From Terriglobales bacterium (GTDB lineage: Bacteria > Acidobacteriota > Terriglobia > Terriglobales > Acidobacteriaceae): DNA of 64,000 nucleotides. The stretch lies in contig JAICSO010000022.1 of NCBI GenBank assembly GCA_025936825.1, positions 1 through 64,000 on the forward strand. Direction: 5' to 3'. The position numbers and the translations under genes are program-made. The notes below the pieces were generated by a model, which saw nothing but the letters and a program-made list of their open reading frames with translations, ran no database searches and had not been told where the DNA came from. Shown here in pieces: positions 16,697-24,594 of the stretch; within the stretch, counting starts at the first letter, position 1; every line of letters begins with the position of its first letter.

Positions 16697-17082
16697 CGGG
16701 CAGGCCTGAGTCTTTGCATGATGACGTTAAAGAACGTCACCAATGAGTCAGAGTTCGGATTCCAACTTTGAACATGCCATGAAAACCAGGTCCCGCCGTT
16801 GCCGACCTCGGGTATCGGATTAGTGTCGTTGCTATTTTGCGGAATGGCGCCATTGGCAACGCGGACACCTGGAGGTGCGAGCCAGAAACAGTCTGGCTGC
16901 GCAGCAGGATAAGCCGGGGGCGTGACAAAAAATATCGTTACCACATCCTTATTCCAACCCTGGGGCATCTTGAAATCAGGAATCGTGATGAGGTGCGCCC
17001 CGCTCGGAAGTCGCTTGAGTGTCGCTTTCTCGCACTTCGAAAGCGTCTTCAGCGTCTCAAACTGCTGTTCAACGGGCGTCAT
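16693..17082 (-). CDS. E2/UBC-fold protein (prokaryotic E2 family E-like)
   Basis: 129 residues. The middle shows the E2 core strand pair and turn 'VTIFFVTPPAYPAAQPDCFW' with the classic PxxYPxxxP turn, then 'WFSWHVQSWNPNSDSLVTFF' and a C-terminal helix. This order fits bacterial E2 family E found with multiubiquitin and ThiF genes. The only cysteines are C17 and C65, and C65 lies in the strand, not in the segment where canonical E2s carry the catalytic cysteine. It may therefore work without a classical thioester or act as an adaptor. It overlaps both neighbours by 4 bases (ATGA). Confidence 0.8.
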   Translation of the reverse strand: MTPVEQQFETLKTLSKCEKATLKRLPSGAHLITIPDFKMPQGWNKDVVTIFFVTPPAYPAAQPDCFWLAPPGVRVANGAIPQNSNDTNPIPEVGNGGTWFSWHVQSWNPNSDSLVTFFNVIMQRLRPAR

Positions 17083-17336
17083 CGTCCGAAAGTCGCTGGA
17101 GGAACCGCGTAGAAGTGTTTAATTTTTCCTGGCATATGGACCGATTCAGAATCTGCAATCTGCTTGTCCGGATGGTCCCCTTCCTCTTCCTCAAACAACT
17201 GATAGCTCGGAGGAATGTTTGCGATCCTCTTGATGTCCGCCCCGCTCAGTGACTGCTGGGCCGTTTCATACGGCTTCGCATCAACAAAGAATTTGTATAC
17301 CTTTTTGTGTTCTTCTCCCTGCGCCTGGTCAGTCAC
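17079..17336 (-). CDS. Ubiquitin-like (multiubiquitin-domain) protein
   Basis: First gene of the operon. The start is GTG 17336, preceded by GGAGG with 5-base spacing, giving 85 residues. The protein is a single beta-grasp multiubiquitin-type domain: 'KVYKFFVDAKPYETAQQSLS' (first hairpin), 'GADIKRIANIPPSYQLFEEE' (helix and strand), and 'MPGKIKHFYAVPPATFG' ending in Gly-Arg. The glycine at the penultimate position is suited to activation after trimming of the last residue. The same frame is open upstream to 17660, so a longer N-terminus of 108 residues cannot be excluded, but that part resembles no ubiquitin domain. It overlaps the E2-like gene by 4 bases. Confidence 0.85.
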   Translation of the reverse strand: MTDQAQGEEHKKVYKFFVDAKPYETAQQSLSGADIKRIANIPPSYQLFEEEEGDHPDKQIADSESVHMPGKIKHFYAVPPATFGR

Positions 17337-18135
17337 AACGTCCTCCACTTTGTATCTACAGCAAAATACTAGCATTGGCCGACGGCATTCTAATAGAAAC
17401 CTGTGGCGTTGCAAGGCTGTTTGAGCAGGCGAGCGCATTGGTTTGCATCTTGCCGAAGGCACGTCCAGCTTGATGCCTGGTCGATAAACAAATGCGAACT
17501 GGGCGAATTTATGGCAATTTTCCTTGACTAGAACCTGTAGGTCATTAGCGGAATCGAGCGCGGTGTGCCAAGCTTCGAGCACCAAAGAAGAGAAGAGACG
17601 CTGCCCTCTGCCAATCCATTCGCGAGGCCCGCGACTGCAAGGCCAGAAAACTTCAAGCAAGACGCCACAGGGTCGTGAGTACGCTGGTAAAGCGGCAGAA
17701 TATTTCAGCGTGCGCGAGTGAGTCGCCTACGAGCTCCGCAAGTGTTGAACTGCCACCTGACTACAAGAGTCGAAGCAATGGTCGATTGCGCCTATTGTCA
17801 TTCTAGATTCCTCTCCGTGTGTTAGCACAAGTGCTTTTGTAACAAGTCAAGCGTTCCGTTGCGGCAAGCGGGAGAAGGAACTAAACCAACGGACGAACCA
17901 GAGATTCGCGGGACTCGGATGAAAAAATGGAATGACGACGGCACCTCGATACACATCGAAATTCGCTTCTTGAAGTACGTAATTGCGAAGCGCCACCAAT
18001 TCGAGGTCGGCCGACAGAGATGACGGTATTGTGCCGTGCTGCGCATCCTTGATTTCTCAAGACTCAATCGCGCTATGACGCATTCCTAGGCGATGGCTGC
18101 TCGTAAAGACTCCAAACTTTTCGCGCCCTCGCCTA
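17337..18135. other. Upstream region of the ubiquitin-like operon to the GH9 fragment
   Basis: About 800 bases. The minus-strand frame 17337-17660 is open and partly protein-like ('SSLVLEAWHTALDSAND', 'FAQFAFVYRPG'); it may be an N-terminal extension of the ubiquitin-like protein or a remnant of another gene. From 17,661 to 18,135 nothing convincing was found, and no second tRNA 3' half is present. The operon promoter and the right edge of the island should both be here. Confidence 0.4.
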
Positions 18136-19998
18136 ATGCTGCAGCGAGGTGCGTATGCGCCGGGCTTCTCAAAGGTGGCGGTGCTCGAGCTCGATCCCAA
18201 CTACAACGCGCCGAAGACTGCCAAAGTGCTGCGGTTGATGGAAGACGGATCTTACAAGCAGGTATTTGACGGCCCGATCACGCCCTCAACGCCCTGGCTG
18301 CGCTATGTTTATTCAAAATTCGACTTCACGCCGGTGAAAGATCCCGGTCTCTACGTTATCGAGTATGGAGACCAGCGTACGGCGACGTTTCCAATCTCGG
18401 ACGATGCTTACGCGAATATCTGGCAAGACAGTTTGGATCATCACATTGCGGAGCAGATGGACCATGTTTCCGTGCGCGAAGGGTACCGCATGTGGCACGG
18501 TGCTTCGCACCTCGATGATGGCCGCATGGCTCCCGTAGTCGGGGAACAGTTCGACGGCTGGAATCAGGCCACAGCAACGGACGGGAAGTACAAAGGCGGC
18601 GATCACATCCCTGGGATGAACGTGGGCGGCTGGTACGATGCCGGCGACTTTGACCTCGAAGAGCCTGCGCAGTTGAGCGTGATTCAGAGCCTGGCTCTGG
18701 CATATCGCGAATTCAATCTAAAGTATGACGAACTCACGGTCGATGAAGCGGCCCGCGCGGTTGAGATGCATCGTCCCGACGGCGTGCCGGACGCGGTGCA
18801 GCAGGTCAAGCACGGCGCACTGCTGATCTTGGCGCAATTCCATAATATCGGCCACGCCATTCGCGGCACTCACGAACCAGATCTGCGGCAATACACACAA
18901 GTCGGCGACGGAGCGTCCAAAACTGACGGCCGCATTTACGACCCGAAGCTCGGCCCCAACGAAGTGAAGGGCGACTACTCGGGCAGGCCCGATGATCGCT
19001 GGATATTCACCACTAACAATCCGTTCTTCCAGTGGAATGCCATTGCGGTGCTGGCCGCAGCGGCGGATACGCTGAAAGGCTGGGACGATGCGTTAGCGAA
19101 AGACTGCCTCGCTACCGCGATCAAAGCATGGAATGACACGAAGGCGAACCCCAAAAAGTATCCGACCGACCTAAGTTTCAACGGAGAATCTCCCGCATGG
19201 CCATCGGGAGGTGGCGTGCTCGCGGCATCCCAGGGCACCGTGGCTGGCGCTCAAGGCGGCCGTAACGGACGGGGCACTTCCGGCTCTGCGGCAAGCTCAG
19301 CCACGACCAACGCACAAACAGCTCCGCCGGCCAACTTTGCACGCCGGGGATTTGGGGTTGGGATGGACTGGGCCGCAGCTCTGGAATTAACGATAGCGAC
19401 ACATGGCGCCGAGCCGTACAAGTCTCGCTTGAAAGAATTGTTCCCCGAGATGATCAGCCCCCAGCAGATGGAATTCCGCGGTTGGACAGCGGTGCGCGCG
19501 TTGCCTTACCTGGACCCGAGCGCGAAAGAACAGTTGCGCGAAGCGGTGAAGACGTACATGGCGGACTTGGACAAGCGATTGGACGCCACACCTTTCGGCG
19601 TGCCTCCGAGCCTGGGCACATGGGGTGGATCGGGCGCAGTGGTCGACATGGCGATCCGAATGTACTTCCTCCATAAGACATTTCCAGATCTGGTGGGCCC
19701 CGAGTACACACTTCGCGCCGTCAACTACATTCTGGGCACGCACCCTGTATCGAGCACTTCGTATGTAGCTGGAGTCGGCACTGTCTCGAAGACGAAGACG
19801 TACAGCAACAATCGTGCCGACAACTCTTACATCCCCGGTGCGGTGATTCCGGGCTACATCATCATCAAACCGGATTTTCCGGAGTGCATCGACGACTTTG
19901 GGTTCCTCTGGTTTGAGGACGAAGCCGTCGTGGCCGGCTCGGCAAGCTGGGTCGTGGCAGGGAATGCTGTCAATGCGATGATGAAAGAACCGAGGTAG
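18136..19998 (+). CDS. GH9-family glycoside hydrolase, N-terminally truncated
   Basis: 620 residues. The first ~110 match the Ig-like/CelD-type N domain that precedes the GH9 catalytic domain ('GFSKVAVLELDPNYNAPKTA', 'DPGLYVIEYGDQRT'). The catalytic (alpha/alpha)6 domain follows: 'GGWYDAGDFD' with the two aspartates of the nucleophilic-water site, 'MHRPDGVPDAVQQVKHG', and near the end 'WFEDEAVV' holding the proton-donor glutamate. Relatives in acidobacteria have a signal peptide and roughly 300 more residues before this point; here there is neither, nor a ribosome-binding site. Gene loss by the adjacent island is likely, so secretion and activity are doubtful. A low-complexity Ala/Gly/Ser insert lies near residue 375. 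Confidence 0.75.
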   Translation: MLQRGAYAPGFSKVAVLELDPNYNAPKTAKVLRLMEDGSYKQVFDGPITPSTPWLRYVYSKFDFTPVKDPGLYVIEYGDQRTATFPISDDAYANIWQDSLDHHIAEQMDHVSVREGYRMWHGASHLDDGRMAPVVGEQFDGWNQATATDGKYKGGDHIPGMNVGGWYDAGDFDLEEPAQLSVIQSLALAYREFNLKYDELTVDEAARAVEMHRPDGVPDAVQQVKHGALLILAQFHNIGHAIRGTHEPDLRQYTQVGDGASKTDGRIYDPKLGPNEVKGDYSGRPDDRWIFTTNNPFFQWNAIAVLAAAADTLKGWDDALAKDCLATAIKAWNDTKANPKKYPTDLSFNGESPAWPSGGGVLAASQGTVAGAQGGRNGRGTSGSAASSATTNAQTAPPANFARRGFGVGMDWAAALELTIATHGAEPYKSRLKELFPEMISPQQMEFRGWTAVRALPYLDPSAKEQLREAVKTYMADLDKRLDATPFGVPPSLGTWGGSGAVVDMAIRMYFLHKTFPDLVGPEYTLRAVNYILGTHPVSSTSYVAGVGTVSKTKTYSNNRADNSYIPGAVIPGYIIIKPDFPECIDDFGFLWFEDEAVVAGSASWVVAGNAVNAMMKEPR

Positions 19999-20115
19999 CG
20001 ACTACTCGCTTCTTCAGATCAAGCCAGCGGGGTGCGGCTGAGATGATCCGGTTCGCTCTAATGCGCCGGACAAGGGCGACTGGAAAACTGTACCTGGACG
20101 TATAATGGCGCACCA

Positions 20116-22803
20116 GTGGCGCTCACTTCGGGTACGAAACTCGGTCCTTACGAAATCCAATCGCTGCTTGGCAATGGCGGCATGGGCGAAGTGTACCGCG
20201 CGAAGGACATGCGCCTGGACCGGACGGTTGCAGTGAAGATCCTCGCCGCGCACCTTTCTTCCTCACCTGAACTGAAGCAGCCTCTGGAGCGCGAGGCGAG
20301 AGCCATCTCTGCGCTAAACCATCCTCACATTTGCCAGCTTTACGACATCGGATCGCAAAGCGGTACCGATTTTCTGGTAATGGAGTTCCTTGAGGGTGAG
20401 ACCTTGGCTGACCGGCTGCGGCGCGGCGCCATGCCTCTGGGCGATGTTTATAAGGTGGGCGCGGCAATTGCGGAAGCCTTGGAAGTAGCCCACCGGCAGG
20501 GAATCATTCATCGCGACTTAAAGCCCGGAAACATCATGCTGACCAAAAGTGGAGCCAAGCTGATGGATTTCGGCTTGGCGAAACCGCTGGCGGGGAGCAT
20601 GGCTTCCGCTGCTGCCGCTCCTCCTTCGTTCACGGCTGTGGCGACGATGAGCGGCCCGAGCCCTCTGAGTCCACTTACTACCGCAGGCACCATCGTCGGA
20701 ACGATCCAATATATGTCGCCCGAGCAGATTGAGGGCAAAGAGGCGGATGAGCGGTCCGATATCTTCGCATTGGGTGCGGTGCTGTACGAGATGGCGACGG
20801 GTAAACGCCCGTTCGAAGGCAAGAGTCAAATTTCGCTGGCCTCGGCAATCCTTGAAAAGGATCCTGACCCGATTACCGTGCTGACGCCGCAAGCGCCGCG
20901 GCCCTTTGAATACGTACTGACAGCATGTTTGCAGAAGAGCCCGGAGGATCGATTCCAATCTGCCCGTGATGTCAGGCTGCAATTGCAGTGGATTGCGGCC
21001 GAGAAGCCCGTGCCGATTTCGGCCAAGGGAGGAGTCGCCGCTGGGACTACTCGGAGAGAATGGATCCTTTGGGCGGCTCTTGCATTGCTGGTGCTGACAA
21101 TCGTAGTCGCCGGGGCATTCCTGCTTCTGCATCGGGTGCAGCCGAGAGTGATTCGGACGGCAATCAATGCGCCCGAAAAGCACACGATCAACCTGATGGG
21201 CGACTATGCCGGGCCGCCGGTGCTTTCGCCGGACGGTACCATGCTTGCGTTTTCTGTCAGCGATAACGAAGGAAAAAGCACGCTTTGGATTCGGCCGATG
21301 AATTCGTCGGAAGCGCGTCCGCTCCCTGACACGGATGGAGCCATCTTTCCTTTTTGGTCGCCTGATAGTCACTCCCTCGGCTTTTTCGCGGCGTCGAAAC
21401 TCAGGACCATCGAAATCGGCAGCAGTTCCTCACAGGTCATTGCTGAGGCGCCTTTCGGGCGAGGTGGCGCGTGGACGCCGAGCGGTCTGATCATCTTCTC
21501 TTCGAATACGCAGACACCTCTATATCGAATCAGTGCAAACGGCGGAACCGTATCAAACCTGACTACCGTCGATCACACTCAACACACTTCTCATCGTTGG
21601 CCGTTCATTCTGCCGGATGGCAAGCATTTCCTTTACCTGGCCATTCATCACGATCCGTCAAAGATCTCAAACGACGCGGTCTACGCATCGCTTGACGGCA
21701 AGGAGAATCGCCCGCTGTTTCACTGCCAGACGAATGCGATCTATGCAGCCGGCTACATTTTGTTCGCTCGCGACGATCAGTTGATGGCGCAGCCTTTTGA
21801 TCCGGGGCACGGAAACCTGATGGGCACGGCCCAAGTCTTAGCTCGAGGCATTGCCAACGACGTCAGCACGTGGCACATGGCCGCCTCGGCTACTGACGAC
21901 GGCCTGCTTGTGTTCGGTAGTGGAGGAAGCGCTGATTGGCAATTGGTGTGGGCCAGCCGCGGCACTAGCCAAATTACCTCCATCGCAGAAAAACTGCCCA
22001 ATTTGCAGGATGCGCGGGTGTCTCCTCAAGGCGACCGTATCGCGTTGGAGATTGATAACGCACAGTCCGACATCTGGACGCTCGATCTGGCACGAGGAGT
22101 ACGCACCCGGCTCACATTCGGTCCAGTGCAGAACTCCTACCCAATCTGGTCGCCGGATGGCAAATGGATCGCGTATATCTCCGGCCGGAACGGACATTCC
22201 GAAATCTATCAAAAGCGTTCGGACGGAAGCGGAGAAGAAGAACTGCTGTTGAGCGACGATCAGCAACTGATCACCAATGAGTGGTCTCGCGACGGCAAAT
22301 ACATCATTTACTCGCGGGGAACGTCCGGCGGCACGTGGCAGCTTTGGGCAATGCCTCTCCAGGGCGAACGCAAGCCGTTCATGATTGTTTCGCATGCGGC
22401 ATTCAGCCTCGGGGCGAGCGGAAGCCTGTCTCCAGACGGGAAATGGATCGCGTACGCCTCCGATGAATCAGGGAACGTAGAGTCCTACGTGGCCGCTTTC
22501 GCCGGAGGACAAGGCAAATGGCAGGTCTCTTCGAATGGGGGAACCCGGCCACAATGGAGCAAGGACGGAAAAGAACTCTATTACATGGACCCGACCTACA
22601 CGCTTTCAGCTGTGCCGGTAAAAGAGGTGAACGGCGCACTGCAATTCGGCACGGCCGAAACCCTTGTGAAAAATTGGTCGGCGCCGCAGGTGTTTTACGA
22701 TGTTTCGCCTGATGGAAAGAAAATCCTGCTCGACAGGATCGCCCAGCAAGTAAGCCAGTCCATTACCCTGATGACGAACTTCACCGCAGCTGTCGGCAAG
22801 TAA
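20116..22803 (+). CDS. Ser/Thr protein kinase with transmembrane segment and TolB/WD40-like propeller
   Basis: 895 residues from GTG 20116. An N-terminal Hanks-type kinase (about 12-275) has glycine loop 'LGNGGMGEVYRAKD', Lys in 'AVKIL', catalytic 'HRDLKPGNIM', 'DFG' and the 'MSPEQ' activation end. One transmembrane helix (about 314-338) follows. The rest is a beta-propeller of TolB/PD40-like repeats ('LSPDGTMLAFSV', 'WSPDGKWIAYIS', 'LSPDGKWIAYAS'), presumably outside the membrane and sensing a ligand. This domain order is very common in acidobacteria. It is likely monocistronic; a YihY-type gene is convergent. Confidence 0.95.
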   Translation: MALTSGTKLGPYEIQSLLGNGGMGEVYRAKDMRLDRTVAVKILAAHLSSSPELKQPLEREARAISALNHPHICQLYDIGSQSGTDFLVMEFLEGETLADRLRRGAMPLGDVYKVGAAIAEALEVAHRQGIIHRDLKPGNIMLTKSGAKLMDFGLAKPLAGSMASAAAAPPSFTAVATMSGPSPLSPLTTAGTIVGTIQYMSPEQIEGKEADERSDIFALGAVLYEMATGKRPFEGKSQISLASAILEKDPDPITVLTPQAPRPFEYVLTACLQKSPEDRFQSARDVRLQLQWIAAEKPVPISAKGGVAAGTTRREWILWAALALLVLTIVVAGAFLLLHRVQPRVIRTAINAPEKHTINLMGDYAGPPVLSPDGTMLAFSVSDNEGKSTLWIRPMNSSEARPLPDTDGAIFPFWSPDSHSLGFFAASKLRTIEIGSSSSQVIAEAPFGRGGAWTPSGLIIFSSNTQTPLYRISANGGTVSNLTTVDHTQHTSHRWPFILPDGKHFLYLAIHHDPSKISNDAVYASLDGKENRPLFHCQTNAIYAAGYILFARDDQLMAQPFDPGHGNLMGTAQVLARGIANDVSTWHMAASATDDGLLVFGSGGSADWQLVWASRGTSQITSIAEKLPNLQDARVSPQGDRIALEIDNAQSDIWTLDLARGVRTRLTFGPVQNSYPIWSPDGKWIAYISGRNGHSEIYQKRSDGSGEEELLLSDDQQLITNEWSRDGKYIIYSRGTSGGTWQLWAMPLQGERKPFMIVSHAAFSLGASGSLSPDGKWIAYASDESGNVESYVAAFAGGQGKWQVSSNGGTRPQWSKDGKELYYMDPTYTLSAVPVKEVNGALQFGTAETLVKNWSAPQVFYDVSPDGKKILLDRIAQQVSQSITLMTNFTAAVGK

Positions 22804-22812
22804 GTTCCACAG

Positions 22813-23760
22813 TCAGGCGGCCTTCTTTTCACCCGGTGCTTTGGCTTCCGGATGGCCACGCAATGCGGCAGCGTGCTCGATCTGGGCGTTGATTTCCCCT
22901 CCAATAAGGAATGAAAACCCGGTGATGTAAAGCCACATGAGCAGGATCATGGCCGCGCCCAGAGATCCATAGGTCTTGCTGTAACTATTAAAGAAGTGCA
23001 GGTAAAAGCGAAAGCCAAAGGACGCCGCAACCCATAATAGAACGCCGATCAGGGCGCCCGGGGTGATCCAATACCAGTGTTGCTCTTCGAGGTCGGGTCC
23101 GTAGTAGTAAATCAGCGAAAACGAGAACACGACGAACACAAGGGCGAGGGCAATCTGCAAAGCATGCCAGACGACGATGGTGGCTTCGCGCATTCCGAAG
23201 TGTGAGCCCAAGTAGCTGGCAACGAAGCTTCCCGTCAGAATGGCAACCAACGCGGCCATGATAAGGATCGAGATCGCAAAGGTGAGCCCAAGGGCGATGG
23301 CACGTACTTTCCAGAATGGGCGATTCTCTCGCACTTCGTAGACGCCGTTCAGGCCCGAGATCATGGAAGTCATTCCGCCGGAAGCGAACCAGAGCGTCAA
23401 CAGAATGCCAACCGTGAGCTTTGCGCCACCGGCATTCTTTGTTACTTCGGTGAGAGTCTTACTGATGACCTGGGCTGCGTCTGGCGGCAGTACCTGTCCA
23501 ATATAGGTGAACAGGTCTGATCGCATCGAGGCGCTATGGGAGGCAAAGATGCCGAAAACCGCGAGCAAGAACAGCATCAGCGGGAACAGGGCGAGAATGA
23601 AGTTGTAAGCCAAGGATGAGGCGCGGTCGAGCAGGTAGTCGTCGTTAAGGCCCCGATAAACGCGTTTCCCGAGTTCCTTGATGCTGAGGCCGCCAAGGCT
23701 CCAGAGGCTGGCAACTTGCTGTTCGGTGCTGAGGTTGGATTCCGACATCGGTTCGGCCAT
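22813..23760 (-). CDS. YihY/UPF0761 family membrane protein
   Basis: 315 residues with about six transmembrane segments. The N-terminal 'DRASSLAYNFILALFPLMLF' and the following 'LTVGILLTLWFASGGMTSMI' and 'WYWITPGALIGVLLWVAASF' stretches are the marks of the YihY (formerly RNase BN, BrkB-like) family. Its transport or structural role is not established. The C-terminal tail is Lys/Ala-rich and cytoplasmic. The ATG at 23760 is followed by a second in-frame ATG (MSE) that could also be used. It is convergent with the kinase gene. Confidence 0.88.
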   Translation of the reverse strand: MAEPMSESNLSTEQQVASLWSLGGLSIKELGKRVYRGLNDDYLLDRASSLAYNFILALFPLMLFLLAVFGIFASHSASMRSDLFTYIGQVLPPDAAQVISKTLTEVTKNAGGAKLTVGILLTLWFASGGMTSMISGLNGVYEVRENRPFWKVRAIALGLTFAISILIMAALVAILTGSFVASYLGSHFGMREATIVVWHALQIALALVFVVFSFSLIYYYGPDLEEQHWYWITPGALIGVLLWVAASFGFRFYLHFFNSYSKTYGSLGAAMILLMWLYITGFSFLIGGEINAQIEHAAALRGHPEAKAPGEKKAA

Positions 23761-23864
23761 GATCCGAGGTTGGATTCTAGCAAGGGAAGGGGCTGTTGCC
23801 CAGAGAAGCGATCGGAGCTTGGTTCGAGTGGACAGCCAAGGCGGCTATCCCACACGGCAGGAGC

Positions 23865-24152
23865 TTACGCCGCGTCGTCTTCGATCTTGATGCGCAAGGA
23901 CTTGAGGAACTTGAGGTCCTGCTCACTGACCTTAAGTTCAGGGTTGCTGGTCAGAGTAGTAACGAGGGAAGTCTTGTCGGGGTTCTTCTCGCCAGGACGG
24001 CTCACACCGATGGTGGCTTCGAGCACGAGGAAGATGTCGTAGCCGCCTTCTTTGATTCGGGTCACCACTTCGGCAATCTGGTCCGAGTCTGCCAGAGACT
24101 CGTTAATAGCCTCACCCAGCTCTTTCATCAATTGCTTCAATTGCTGATCCAC
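23865..24152 (-). CDS. Small conserved hypothetical protein (95 aa)
   Basis: 95 residues, acidic and mixed alpha/beta: N-terminal helices 'LKQLMKELGEAINESLADSD', a strand 'GYDIFLVLEATIGV', then 'KVSEQDLKFLKSLRIKIEDD'. Composition and length look like a genuine soluble protein, and I recall similar proteins only from acidobacteria. No function can be assigned. It is divergent from the small membrane protein gene at 24252. Confidence 0.6.
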   Translation of the reverse strand: MDQQLKQLMKELGEAINESLADSDQIAEVVTRIKEGGYDIFLVLEATIGVSRPGEKNPDKTSLVTTLTSNPELKVSEQDLKFLKSLRIKIEDDAA

Positions 24153-24251
24153 GAATCCCCCCGGCCAGATCCTCTAAAACGTTAGATGCGCGTGCTGCGC
24201 ATCCCGCCTCAGGGACTATTCTAGCGCGGCAACTTGCTAAAATCGAGAAGA

Positions 24252-24590
24252 ATGGCAAACGTTTCCACGGCCCGCAAATTGGGGATAGCTGCCCGCATCG
24301 CTGGACAGCAGGTGAAGGGCAGCCGGACGTTCGGTGCCGTCATGAGCGGTGCGCGCGCCACCCTGAAGCACTTTGCCGGCATAGCCCATCAGCTCTGGCT
24401 GGAAATCACTGGTTTCGCTTTTCTGGTATTCGCCGCGGCAGGTGGTTTTGCCACTTATCGCGAGTACAATTCTTTTCACGCAGGGAAGGGAACTTCGAGC
24501 CATCTCGCTTTGGCAGCAGGCTTTACCCTGGTGTTTGGATGGTTCGGTCTGAGTTCCTTCTGGAGAGCCAAAGCCCGCAGCCGTCGGTAA
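24252..24590 (+). CDS. Small membrane protein (112 aa), unknown function
   Basis: 112 residues from ATG 24252 (GAGAAG just upstream). The N-terminal 45 residues are basic and amphipathic. Two hydrophobic helices follow ('[20 protein letters not shown]' and '[19 protein letters not shown]'), and the protein ends in an Arg/Lys-rich tail. It lies 4 bases before the methylmalonyl-CoA mutase gene in the same direction, so the two are probably co-transcribed, although no functional link is evident. Confidence 0.6.
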   Translation: MANVSTARKLGIAARIAGQQVKGSRTFGAVMSGARATLKHFAGIAHQLWLEITGFAFLVFAAAGGFATYREYNSFHAGKGTSSHLALAAGFTLVFGWFGLSSFWRAKARSRR

Positions 24591-24594
24591 GTTA

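Larger units (their letters stand above)
3831..18120. mobile_element. Mosaic integrated island carrying a ubiquitin-like operon (boundaries approximate)
   Basis: Support: tRNA 3' fragment next to a tyrosine integrase, an excisionase-like HTH gene, a conjugation-type ATPase, an ArdC-like antirestriction gene, several pseudogenes, and a chromosomal GH9 gene truncated at its 5' end at the far side. No second copy of the tRNA 3' half was found near 18 kb, so the right boundary is inferred only from where the GH9 reading frame begins. The element appears decayed and unlikely to be self-mobile. Confidence 0.5.

Noticed and set aside
17822-18067. Minus-strand ORF of 81 codons between the ubiquitin-like operon and the GH9 fragment
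   Set aside because: No ribosome-binding site, no recognisable motif, and composition unlike neighbouring proteins.
20014-22639. Several long antisense ORFs within the first kinase-propeller gene
   Set aside because: They are shadows of the GC-rich coding strand, with Arg/Ser-rich composition and no family motifs.
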